Shown piece by piece: positions 1 through 7,168 of a stretch of DNA of 21,665 bases. The notes below the pieces were generated by a model. The model was not told the origin of the DNA. It saw only the letters and a program-made list of their open reading frames with translations, and searched no databases. Position 1 is the first letter of the stretch, and each line of letters starts with the position of its first letter. The translations under genes were made by a program, and so were the position numbers. Source of the DNA: CAYMZB01 sp964394845 (GTDB taxonomy: Bacteria > Patescibacteriota > Microgenomatia > Daviesbacterales > UBA10151); NCBI GenBank assembly GCA_964394845.1, contig CAYMZB010000059.1, positions 1 through 21,665 of the forward strand, written 5' to 3'.

Positions 1-302
1 GAAACCAGAGGGCTCTTGAAAGCTTTTTTTATACCTCCTCCTCTTCCAAGAGGTGTCTCTTCAATAGAATAATCTATTTTTATGCCAAACTTAGAACCAT
101 CCCCAAAATATTCTTGAACTACTTCATATTTATAACTGACAGTTAGTACAAATTCCGTAATTCCGAAAGATTTTAACCATTCTATCTGCCAGGCCATAAT
201 TGGCTTGCCGGCCACCTCAACCATTACTTTCGGCCGGTCATTGGTATAAGGCCGTAGCCTTTCCCCTTTCCCCCCTGCCAGAATAATTGCGCTTTTAACC
301 AT
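1..302 (-). CDS. Sugar-phosphate nucleotidyltransferase, N-terminal part (cut by window edge)
   Basis: The first 100 codons of a nucleotidyltransferase, read from ATG at 302 on the minus strand; the rest lies beyond the left edge. The protein opens MVKSAIILAGGKGERLRPYT, followed by NDRPKVMVEVAGKPIMAWQ. This is the nucleotide-binding signature GGxGxRLRPxTxxxPK of NTP-transferase enzymes that make NDP-sugars from sugar 1-phosphates and NTP. A later segment, ETPLGRGGGIKKAF, stands where the family usually has LGTAGAL or LGTGGAI. Substrate (glucose-, mannose- or heptose-1-phosphate) cannot be decided from this fragment. It starts 19 nt after the stop of rarA in the same direction, so the two are probably co-transcribed. 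Likely role: cytoplasmic supply of activated sugar for surface glycans. Confidence 0.85.
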   Translation of the reverse strand, partial: MVKSAIILAGGKGERLRPYTNDRPKVMVEVAGKPIMAWQIEWLKSFGITEFVLTVSYKYEVVQEYFGDGSKFGIKIDYSIEETPLGRGGGIKKAFKSPLV

Positions 303-321
303 GAGGACTATATTATCACAT

Positions 322-1476
322 TTAACCTTTGTAGTATTTTTTCCCTGTTAATTTTTCCGGCAACAAATCTTCATCAGTATATTTTTGATAACCTTTACCA
401 TAACCTAAATTCTTCATTAATTTTGTCGGAGCGTTTCTTAAATTTAAGGGGATTGGCAAGTTGCCGTGTTTTCTGACGTCTTCCAACGCTTCAAAGTACG
501 CTTCATAAGCAGCTCTGTCTTTCTTAGCCTTCGAGAGATAAGTTACTCCATGAGCTAAATTAATCTGGCACTCAGGGTAACCAATAGTCTCACAAGTCCT
601 AAACACTTCGTTAGCTACAACTAAAGCTGTAGGTTGAGCCATGCCAATGTCTTCTGAGGCAAATATCACCATTCTTCTGGCAATAAACAAAGGATCTTCC
701 CCTGCTTCAACCATCCGGGCTAGGTAATATAGCGCAGCATCTACATTGGAAGCCCTCATTGATTTAATAAAAGCAGAGATGGTGTTGTAATGCTCGTCTC
801 CGGCTTTATCATACATTAAAGCTTTTTTTTGAAAAGCTTCTTCTATAGTTTGCACATTAATTCTTTTTTGCAAACCAGCTGCAATTTCTAAAGTATTTAA
901 CAAAACTCTTCCGTCTCCTCCGGACATCTCCGTCAAGAGAGTTTTTGCTTTAACATTAATTTTTGCTCCCAGTTCCTTTAAACCTCTTTTAATAATCTCT
1001 GATAAATCCATCTCTGTTAGAGGTTTTAATACCAACACCCGCGATCTTGAAAGCAGCGGTCCGATTATTTCAAAGCTGGGATTTTCTGTGGTAGCGCCAA
1101 TTAATATAATCTGGCCTGTTTCAACAATTGGCAAAAACGCGTCTTGCTGAGCTTTATTGAATCTATGTATCTCATCAATAAAAATTACCGGCTGAATTAG
1201 AGGTTGACCTTTGGAAGTTCTACTCTCAATAATTTTTTTAACCTCAGCTATGCCGGTATTAACAGCAGAAAATTCTAATAATTCTGATCCGATTTCTTTG
1301 GCAATAATGCGGGCTAAAGTTGTTTTGCCAACGCCAGGAGGACCCCAGAAAATCATGGAAAAAATAGTTTTATTTTTAAGTGATTGAAAAAGCAATTTGT
1401 CTTCTGACAATAAATGTTTTTGTCCAACAAATTCTTTTAAGGTTTGCGGCCTTAACCTGTCAGCAAGCGGAACCAT
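322..1476 (-). CDS. rarA: Replication-associated recombination protein A (RarA/MgsA), AAA+ ATPase
   Basis: Cytoplasmic AAA+ ATPase of the RarA/MgsA/WRNIP1 family, which acts at stalled replication forks with SSB and the clamp-loader machinery. The N-terminus PLADRLRPQTLKEFVGQKHL is the family hallmark. Walker A GPPGVGKT is near residues 45-52, Walker B VIFIDEIH near 97-104, sensor 1 GATTEN near 127-132, and the arginine finger lies in LLSRSR. The C-terminal half carries the tetramerisation region and ends in the typical PEKLTGKKYYKG. At 384 residues it is somewhat shorter than the E. coli protein but has all motifs. The start is supported by the family N-terminus and by a promoter whose -10 box lies 6 nt before the ATG. 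It is divergent from the histidine operon. Confidence 0.96.
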   Translation of the reverse strand: MVPLADRLRPQTLKEFVGQKHLLSEDKLLFQSLKNKTIFSMIFWGPPGVGKTTLARIIAKEIGSELLEFSAVNTGIAEVKKIIESRTSKGQPLIQPVIFIDEIHRFNKAQQDAFLPIVETGQIILIGATTENPSFEIIGPLLSRSRVLVLKPLTEMDLSEIIKRGLKELGAKINVKAKTLLTEMSGGDGRVLLNTLEIAAGLQKRINVQTIEEAFQKKALMYDKAGDEHYNTISAFIKSMRASNVDAALYYLARMVEAGEDPLFIARRMVIFASEDIGMAQPTALVVANEVFRTCETIGYPECQINLAHGVTYLSKAKKDRAAYEAYFEALEDVRKHGNLPIPLNLRNAPTKLMKNLGYGKGYQKYTDEDLLPEKLTGKKYYKG

Positions 1477-1482
1477 ATAATG

Positions 1483-1511
1483 ATACTACCCGAAAAAACA
1501 ACGAAGATCAA
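1483..1511 (-). promoter_or_regulatory. Promoter of rarA, leaderless type
   Basis: On the minus strand a -35 box TTGATC (1506-1511) and a -10 box TAGTAT (1483-1488) are separated by 17 nt. Only 6 nt separate the -10 box from the rarA ATG at 1476, so the predicted transcription start falls at about the A of the start codon. No Shine-Dalgarno sequence fits in this space. A leaderless mRNA is inferred. Confidence 0.6.
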
Positions 1512-1539
1512 TAAGTTCATGAAAAACCTCGTAAAAAAT

Positions 1540-1567
1540 TTGACAAGAAATGTTTTTATGGTATACT
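1540..1567 (+). promoter_or_regulatory. Promoter of the histidine operon
   Basis: A -35 box TTGACA (1540-1545, full consensus) and an extended -10 box TGG-TATACT (TATACT at 1562-1567) are separated by 16 nt. Transcription should start near 1574. That gives a leader of about 370 nt before hisG at 1944, which is long for this compact genome and holds the T-box described separately. It is the only strong plus-strand promoter seen before the his genes. Confidence 0.8.
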
Positions 1568-1588
1568 TTATTCACAATTTAATATTAA

Positions 1589-1645
1589 ACTACAATCAGT
1601 TTACTACGTTCAGTTAATCATGAACGTAGTTTACATGATTGTAGT
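1589..1645 (+). repeat. Nested inverted repeat, candidate short Stem I with a His (CAU) specifier
   Basis: Outer arms ACTACAATCA (1589-1598) and TGATTGTAGT (1636-1645) pair over 10 bp. Inner arms ACTACGTTCA (1603-1612) and TGAACGTAGT (1621-1630) pair over 10 bp around an 8-nt loop. The internal loop has GTTT on the 5' side and TTACA on the 3' side. Its lower edge contains CAT (1634-1636), a histidine codon followed by a purine, where a T-box specifier would sit. It is the first structure after the predicted transcription start. The usual distal AG and GNUG motifs of long Stem I are not visible. An alternative reading is a DNA operator: the four arms are related copies of ACTACNNTCA. Confidence 0.55.
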
Positions 1646-1863
1646 AAAGCGTTTGAGTGAAGTCACGATTCACGATCCTCCTTAAGGAGAACGCTGATTC
1701 TCAAAATAGAATCCGGAAGTTTAACCGTTAAATAAAACAGACGATGTTGGAAAACCAAAGTCGCCACTAAGAGCCACGTACCAGTAACGGTACATGGAAA
1801 CAGGATGGGACCGCGGGAGGTCCTTTTTTCGTCCATAGGACGATCAGCCTCTGGCTGATAATT

Positions 1864-1926
1864 AACCTCTCGTTCCTTGTTCATTAGCCTTTATTGGGTT
1901 AGTGGGCAAAGAACGGGAGGTTTTTT
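1864..1926 (+). terminator. Intrinsic terminator/attenuator ahead of hisG
   Basis: AACCTCTCGTTC (1864-1875) pairs with GAACGGGAGGTT (1911-1922) over 12 bp with one G-T wobble. An inner 8-bp stem joins 1882-1889 with 1897-1904. Six T residues follow at 1921-1926. It ends 17 nt before the hisG start codon and is competed out by the T-box antiterminator, which uses its 5' arm. Confidence 0.85.
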
Positions 1927-1943
1927 AGTGGAAAGGGGAATAT

Positions 1944-2817
1944 ATGGCAAATTTGAATAACAAAAATTTGAAATTAGCAATACAAAAAGAAGGGCGCTTA
2001 ACTGAAGAAACGCTTGAGTTCTTACGCCGATCTGGTCTTGAGTTTGAAAGTTACAAACAAAGGCTTTTTTCTTTGTGTAGAAACTTTCCTTTAGAAATTC
2101 TTTATGTAAGAGATGATGATATTCCTAATTATGTTGCATCAGGTATCGTTGATTTAGGAATTTTAGGTCAAAATATATTAAATGAAGAAAGACCTAAGGT
2201 AAAAAAGTTGCTTAACTTAAGATATGGATTTTGTTCTCTAATGGTAGCAGTACCTAAAGATTCGGATATTAAGGATATAACTGATATAAAAGGTAAGACT
2301 ATTGCTACCTCATTTCCAGAATCAACCAAGAAGTTTTTCAAAGAAAATAATATTCCAGTAAAGGTAGTTAGAATTAGCGGCTCAGTGGAAATAACTCCTG
2401 CTTTAGGAGTAGCGCAAGCTGTAGTTGATCTCACTTCTACAGGTAGTACTCTAGCTCTTAATGACTTAAGAATGCTTACCAGCATATATGATTCTGAAGC
2501 TGTTTTAGTAGCAAACGAACAAAGCTTATTAAATGGCAGAAAAGTTTTACTCGAAAAGCTAATGACTCGATTTAAAGGGGTACTGTCTGCAAAGGATTAT
2601 AAGTATGTAATGATGAATGCCCCAGAAGAGATCTTACCAAAAATAAAAAAAAATTGTTCCTGGCTTAAAATCTCCTACTGTTGCGCCCTTAGCAAAAACT
2701 GGGTGGATTTCTATTCAAACAGTTATTAAGGAAGAAGTATTTTGGGAAACAATAGAAAAATTAAAAGTAATAGGCGCACAGGGGATTATTGTTTTACCAA
2801 TTGAGAAAATTATTTAA
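1944..2817 (+). pseudogene. hisG: ATP phosphoribosyltransferase, long form, frameshifted at an A9 run
   Basis: First enzyme of histidine synthesis, joining ATP and PRPP. The open frame from ATG 1944 gives 261 residues to a stop at 2729. From about residue 237 it loses family similarity. In the +1 frame after the run of nine A (2645-2653) the expected C-terminus appears: VPGLKSPTVAPLAKTGWISI and on to EKII, ending at 2817. Removing one A gives a 290-residue protein, the usual length of long-form HisG with its C-terminal regulatory (ACT-like) domain. The PRPP loop DLTSTGSTLALNDL is intact upstream. The break could be a real mutation, transcriptional slippage at A9, or a sequencing error. AAAGGGG (1932-1938) precedes the start. 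The stop of the restored frame lies 8 nt before hisD. No hisZ is needed for the long form. Confidence 0.93.
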
Positions 2818-2825
2818 GGAAACAT

Positions 2826-4118
2826 ATGAAAATTATTAAATTAAAAGATTTATCAAAAAAAGATTATCAAAGAATTGTTAATAGATCAGCTGGTAATTAT
2901 CAGAGTGTAATTCCAGTGGTTAAAAAGATTATGGATGATGTTAAGCGAAATGGGGATAAAGCATTAATCAGATATTACAAAAAGTTTAATGGCAAAGCTA
3001 ATTACTCTATAGAAGTTTCTGAGAAGGAAATAAAAGAAGCTTACAAAAATGTAGATAAAAAGTTTATTAACTCAATAAAGCAAATGATTAAAAATATTAC
3101 TGCTGTTCAAAAAGCACAACTTAGAAGTAAAAAGAATACTCTTGTAAATTCTGAAACTGGAATATCAGTTTGGAGGGAATGGAGAGCGATTGAAAGGATA
3201 GGAATTTATATCCCCGGCGGTAAAGCCATTTACCCTTCTTCTGTTTTAATGACTGGCATTCCTGCAAAAATTGCAGGTTGTAAAGAAATAATTATGTGTT
3301 CTCCTGCAAATAAAGAAGGGAAAATTCCTTCCCCCACCTTAGTTGCTGCCGACATGATTAGTGTTAAAAAGATTTATAAAATTGGTGGCGCGGAAGCAAT
3401 AGCAGCTTTTGTATATGGAACTGAGATGGTTCCCAATGTTTATAAAATATTTGGAGCAGGAAATATTTATGTAACTGCTGCAAAAATCCTAGCTCTTCAA
3501 CAAATAAGTATTGATATGCCGGCTGGACCATCTGAGGTTTTTATTATTGCTGATGAAAGCGCTAACCCTAAATTTATTGCTGCAGATTTATTAGCAGATG
3601 GTGAACACGGAGAAGATTCTGCTTGTATTCTTTTGACAACTTCTCAAAAAATTGCAGAAGAAACAATCAAAGAGATTGAAAAACAATTGCCTAATCTTTC
3701 TACTGAAAAAAGAGCAAGAAAGTCCTTAGAAAATTATGGACTTATTGCCATTGTAGATTCTTTAGAAGAGGCAGTGGAATTCACTAATGAATATGCACCG
3801 GAGCATTTGGAGATTATGACAAAAAATCCCCAAAAGAAAGTTTCGAAAATAAATAATGCTGGTTCGGTCTTTTTAGGAGATTGGACATCAAAATCAAGCG
3901 GTGATTATGCAACTGGAGCTAATCACATTCTACCAACTGGGGGCATGGCAAAAATGTATCCACCTTTAGGTGTAGATGCCTTTGGTAAATGGATGCAAGT
4001 CCAGGAATGTACAAAAATAGGTTTATCAAAAATTAAAGAGACAATTGAAACAGTAGCAGAAATAGAACAACTACCTGGACACAAAAATAGTGTAACAGTT
4101 CGTTTTGCTAAAGGATAA
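2826..4118 (+). CDS. hisD: Histidinol dehydrogenase
   Basis: Catalyses the last two steps of histidine synthesis, oxidising L-histidinol to L-histidine with two NAD+. The 430-residue length is typical. Family signatures are present: DMPAGPSEVFIIAD near 230-243, the catalytic pair E326/H327 in YAPEHLEIM, zinc-ligand candidates H261 (GEHGEDS), D360 (SGDYATGANHILPT) and H419 (LPGHKNSV). At the position of the zinc ligand Gln259 of the E. coli enzyme (SQAEH) this protein has Asp (ADGEH, D258). AAGGA lies just before ATG 2826, 8 nt after the restored hisG stop. Part of the T-box-controlled his operon. Confidence 0.97.
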   Translation: MKIIKLKDLSKKDYQRIVNRSAGNYQSVIPVVKKIMDDVKRNGDKALIRYYKKFNGKANYSIEVSEKEIKEAYKNVDKKFINSIKQMIKNITAVQKAQLRSKKNTLVNSETGISVWREWRAIERIGIYIPGGKAIYPSSVLMTGIPAKIAGCKEIIMCSPANKEGKIPSPTLVAADMISVKKIYKIGGAEAIAAFVYGTEMVPNVYKIFGAGNIYVTAAKILALQQISIDMPAGPSEVFIIADESANPKFIAADLLADGEHGEDSACILLTTSQKIAEETIKEIEKQLPNLSTEKRARKSLENYGLIAIVDSLEEAVEFTNEYAPEHLEIMTKNPQKKVSKINNAGSVFLGDWTSKSSGDYATGANHILPTGGMAKMYPPLGVDAFGKWMQVQECTKIGLSKIKETIETVAEIEQLPGHKNSVTVRFAKG

Positions 4119-4121
4119 CTT

Positions 4122-5219
4122 ATGAACTTAACAAAATTTGTTAGATCTGAAATATTTAATATGAAGGAATATATTACTGTTCCCTCTTTTTGGGATTTAG
4201 GTGAAGATTATATCAAGCTAGATGCTGGGGAAAATCCCTATGGCTTCTCACCTAAAATAAATAAAGCTCTCGCTGACTACAAATATTTTAATTACTATCC
4301 AGACCCGGAATATAAAGAACTGAGGAAAGCCCTAGCTAAATATGCAGGAGTAAAGACCGAAGAATTGATGGTAGGATCTGGATCTGATGAATTATTAGAT
4401 TTAACTATGCGACTTTTTCTTAATGAAGGAGATAAAGCTATAAACTGCCCTCCGACTTTCGGGATGTATACATTTTTAACTGAACTTAATAAAGGGATTA
4501 TAATCTCAGTATCACGATTGAAAGACTTTTCGCTGGATATTGAAAATATTAAGAAGAATATCGATGAACGAGTTAAGGTAATTTTTATATGTAACCCTAA
4601 TAATCCTACAGGAACTGTTTGTGATGAAAAGGAAATTATTTATTTATTAAAAAAGCTGGGAAAAATAATAATTGTTGATGAAGCATACTTTGAATTTTCT
4701 GGAAAAACTGTTGTTCCTTTAGTTAAAAAGTACGACAATTTAATTGTCTTTAGAACATTAAGTAAATGGGCAGGTATTGCTGGGCTGCGATTAGGATATG
4801 TTATTGCCTCACCATTTTTAATCAAACAACTTTTTAAAATTAAGCAACCATATAATGTTAATTTAGCTGCAGAAATTGCAGGAAAAACTGCACTTTCTGA
4901 TTTAACTCAAGCAACATTTATCATTCGAAAAATAATTAAAGAAAGGGAAAGAATTTTTAGGCAATTACAAAAAATTCCGAACTTAATTATCTATCCCTCC
5001 AAGACAAACTTTCTTTTTATGAAAATAAAGTTTTCGCAAGCTTCGCTTATAAAAGTTAATGGAAATTTATCTAAATTAAAAGCTTATCTTAAGAATAAAA
5101 AAATTGCTGTCCGCTACTATGATTCAGAATTAACAGAAAAAGCGATTAGACTGACGATTGGAAAACCAGAGCAAAATAATCAAGTAATAAAAGCTCTAAA
5201 GGAGTTTAAATATGAGTAA
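4122..5219 (+). CDS. hisC: Histidinol-phosphate aminotransferase
   Basis: PLP-dependent fold-type I aminotransferase that converts imidazole-acetol phosphate and glutamate into histidinol phosphate. The 365 residues contain the PLP-binding NPNNPTG (158-164), VDEAYFEF with D186 and Y189, and the Schiff-base lysine K215 in RTLSKWAGIAGLRLGY. The N-terminal substrate region LDAGENPYGFSP matches the LxxNENPxGxSP pattern of HisC. The gene begins 3 nt after hisD, with AAAGGA inside the hisD end. Its last 8 nt overlap the HAD gene, pointing to translational coupling. An internal ATG at codon 14 is a less likely alternative start. Confidence 0.96.
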   Translation: MNLTKFVRSEIFNMKEYITVPSFWDLGEDYIKLDAGENPYGFSPKINKALADYKYFNYYPDPEYKELRKALAKYAGVKTEELMVGSGSDELLDLTMRLFLNEGDKAINCPPTFGMYTFLTELNKGIIISVSRLKDFSLDIENIKKNIDERVKVIFICNPNNPTGTVCDEKEIIYLLKKLGKIIIVDEAYFEFSGKTVVPLVKKYDNLIVFRTLSKWAGIAGLRLGYVIASPFLIKQLFKIKQPYNVNLAAEIAGKTALSDLTQATFIIRKIIKERERIFRQLQKIPNLIIYPSKTNFLFMKIKFSQASLIKVNGNLSKLKAYLKNKKIAVRYYDSELTEKAIRLTIGKPEQNNQVIKALKEFKYE

Positions 5220-5973
5220 ATTTAATTGTGATGGAATTATTTTTGATGTTGATGGAGTATTAATTGATGTAAAAGAGTCATTCCTTTTGTCAATCAAAAA
5301 AACCACAGAATTCGTATTAAAAAATTGGTATAACAAAAAAGTTAACGTAACACAAAAAGATATTGAAGCCATTAAAAGAATAAAAGGTTTTAACAACGAT
5401 TGGGATACAACATATGCCTTGATTGAGCTTTTTATGCAAGGAAAGCCACTAATATCAGTAAAAATAGTAAATAAAAAAACTCAACAAAGCAAAAAATATA
5501 GGGATATCAGACTAATATTTGACACTTTTTATTGGGGTAGTGAATTTTTCATAAAGCAATATAAAATCAAATCACCATTTGCCAATAAATATGGTTTATT
5601 TAAAAGAGAAAAACAACTCATAGAACAAAGCGTTCTTGCTGCTTTGGCAAAAAAATATCCCTTGGGTATTGCAACTGGACGCAATAGCTTTGAAGTGGAT
5701 TATGGGCTTTTAACTTTTAAAGATATTGCAATTTATATTCCCAAAAACAATATAGTCACCGAGAACGATACTCTCTTCACTAAACCAAATCCTGATCCAC
5801 TGATCGAAGCAAAAAAGAGATTAAGATCAGTCTCACCTATTTATGTAGGAGATACAATTAATGATGTTTTGGCGGCAAGGAATGCAAAAATGCCATGTAT
5901 TTATATCGGTAAGGAAAAACTTGGAGATTATCAATTAGAAAATGTGAATCAGATTATGGAGGTATTACAATGA
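5212..5973 (+). CDS. HAD-superfamily hydrolase, candidate histidinol-phosphate phosphatase
   Basis: A 253-residue haloacid-dehalogenase-type phosphatase. Motif I is FDVDGV with nucleophile D12 and acid/base D14, motif II is GIATGR (T155), motif III is K191 in FTKPNPDP, and motif IV is VGDTINDV (D214, D218). A helical cap of about 120 residues lies between motifs I and II. It overlaps hisC by 8 nt and hisB by 4 nt, exactly where a phosphatase for histidinol phosphate is needed, and no PHP- or HisB-N-type phosphatase is seen in the window. From memory it resembles the HAD-IA hyp1 group (TIGR01548), some members of which are linked or fused to HisB. The fold is clear; the substrate is inferred from context. 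Confidence 0.88.
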   Translation: MSKFNCDGIIFDVDGVLIDVKESFLLSIKKTTEFVLKNWYNKKVNVTQKDIEAIKRIKGFNNDWDTTYALIELFMQGKPLISVKIVNKKTQQSKKYRDIRLIFDTFYWGSEFFIKQYKIKSPFANKYGLFKREKQLIEQSVLAALAKKYPLGIATGRNSFEVDYGLLTFKDIAIYIPKNNIVTENDTLFTKPNPDPLIEAKKRLRSVSPIYVGDTINDVLAARNAKMPCIYIGKEKLGDYQLENVNQIMEVLQ

Positions 5974-6560
5974 AACGCCAGGCAACTATGAATCGGAAAA
6001 CTAATGAAACAAATATATCCCTTCTTTTAAATATTGACGGAACCGGGAAAAGACAAATTGATACACCAGTCGGGTTTCTAAACCACATGCTGGATCTATT
6101 TTCAAAACATGGATTATTTGATTTAACAGTAAAGGCAACTGGGGATACTTATATTGATGAGCATCACACAGTTGAAGATATTGGAATTGTTTTGGGAGAA
6201 GCATTTGCAAAAGCTCTTGGGGATAAGAAAGGTATAAACCGTTATGGATTTTTTATTCTTCCAATGGATGAAGCTTTAGCAACTGTTGCTATAGATTTTG
6301 CAGGGAGATATTCATTTAAATTTGATTGTGATTTTAAAAGAGAAAAGTTAGGAGATTTATCAACAGAATTAGTAAAACACTTTTGGGATGCCTTTGCACA
6401 AAATGCCAAAGTAAATTTATTTATTAAAGTAGAATATGGAGAAAATGATCACCACAAAATTGAAGGTATCTTCAAAGCAGTAGCTAGGGCAATTCGCATG
6501 GCAACTGAGATAGATAAAAGAGCAATAGATCAAATTCCTTCAACGAAAGGAGCGCTATGA
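5970..6560 (+). CDS. hisB: Imidazoleglycerol-phosphate dehydratase
   Basis: Dehydrates imidazoleglycerol phosphate to imidazole-acetol phosphate; Mn-dependent. The 196-residue protein is the monofunctional dehydratase without the N-terminal phosphatase found in E. coli HisB. Signatures: PVGFLNHMLDLFSKHGLFDL, the metal motif DEHHTVEDIGI, and its duplicated partner DHHKIEGIFKA near the C-terminus. ATG 5970 overlaps the TGA of the HAD gene (ATGA), and its own TGA overlaps hisH in the same way. A second in-frame ATG at codon 7 (5988) is possible. Confidence 0.97.
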   Translation: MKRQATMNRKTNETNISLLLNIDGTGKRQIDTPVGFLNHMLDLFSKHGLFDLTVKATGDTYIDEHHTVEDIGIVLGEAFAKALGDKKGINRYGFFILPMDEALATVAIDFAGRYSFKFDCDFKREKLGDLSTELVKHFWDAFAQNAKVNLFIKVEYGENDHHKIEGIFKAVARAIRMATEIDKRAIDQIPSTKGAL

Positions 6561-7168
6561 TAGTGATCATTGATTACGGAGTTGGAAATTTAGCAAGTGT
6601 TAAAAACGCTTTAGATAAACTCGGAGTACAGAGTAAAATTTCCAGTGACCCAAAAATAATTAAAACAAATGATACATTAATCCTTCCAGGTGTTGGAGCA
6701 GCCGGACAAGGAATGAAAAATTTAAAAAGGTTAGGATTGGATAAAGTAATTATTGAAGAAATTAAAAAAGGCAAACCATTTTTAGGAATTTGTTTGGGTA
6801 TGCAGCTTTTGTTTGAAAAAAGCGAAGAAGGAAATGTTAAGTGTCTCGGAATTTTTAAAGGAGGGGTAAAGAAATTTAAAAAGATGAAGAAAATTCCTCA
6901 GATTGGTTGGAATAGTATTAAATTTTCAAAAGAAAATAAATTATGTAAAGGAATTAAAAATGAAAGTTTTTTTTATTTTGTAAATAGTTTCTATTGTCAA
7001 CCTTTTGATAAATCCATTATTACAGGAGTGACTGATTATGGAGAAAACTTTGCCAGTATTGTGACAAAAGGAAAAGTAGTAGGAGTCCAATTCCACCCTG
7101 AGAAAAGCGGGAAAGTTGGTTTTAAATTATTAAAAAACTTTTTAGCAGGAGAATACAATGTTAACTAA
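6557..7168 (+). CDS. hisH: Imidazole glycerol phosphate synthase, glutaminase subunit
   Basis: Class I glutamine amidotransferase that supplies ammonia to HisF. The 203 residues contain the oxyanion-region LPGVGAAGQGM (43-53), nucleophile C79 in LGICLGMQLLFE, and the H180/E182 pair in VQFHPEKSG, completing the catalytic triad. IGWNSI near 116-121 is a family signature. It overlaps hisB by 4 nt (ATGA) and hisF by 11 nt. In many his operons hisA lies between hisH and hisF; here the overlap leaves no room for it. Confidence 0.97.
   Translation: MIVIIDYGVGNLASVKNALDKLGVQSKISSDPKIIKTNDTLILPGVGAAGQGMKNLKRLGLDKVIIEEIKKGKPFLGICLGMQLLFEKSEEGNVKCLGIFKGGVKKFKKMKKIPQIGWNSIKFSKENKLCKGIKNESFFYFVNSFYCQPFDKSIITGVTDYGENFASIVTKGKVVGVQFHPEKSGKVGFKLLKNFLAGEYNVN

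Larger units (their letters stand above)
1589..1926 (+). ncRNA. T-box riboswitch leader of the his operon, probably tRNA-His specific
   Basis: The leader carries the T-box core UGGGACCGCGG at 1806-1816. An antiterminator can be drawn. Helix A1 is AACAGGA (1799-1805) with UCCUUGUU (1874-1881, one bulged U). The bulge is UGGGACC (1806-1812), the canonical 7 nt. Helix A2 is GCGGGAGGU (1813-1821) with ACCUCUCGU (1865-1873). Two small hairpins (1830-1842 and 1843-1859) fit inside. The downstream terminator uses the same 3' strand, 1864-1875, and its 1914-1921 arm repeats CGGGAGGU of the T-box, so the two folds exclude each other. UGGG pairs with CCCA, the 3' end of a tRNA with discriminator C73, which is characteristic of tRNA-His. 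Upstream hairpins at 1589-1645, 1648-1695, 1740-1764 and 1783-1806 would be Stem I and the following stems. Inference: uncharged tRNA-His promotes readthrough into the his genes and hisS. The pairing was drawn by eye; no covariance model was run. Confidence 0.85.

Noticed and set aside
1808..1829. GGACC/GGTCC hairpin followed by six T as the operon terminator
   Set aside because: It has only five base pairs and uses the T-box bulge. The 12-bp hairpin at 1864-1926 is far stronger and has the proper mutually exclusive pairing. The short hairpin may still form as a minor state.
1663..1884. 73-codon open frame on the minus strand inside the his leader
   Set aside because: It lies antisense to the T-box structures, has no recognisable protein pattern, and is explained by the RNA structure on the other strand.
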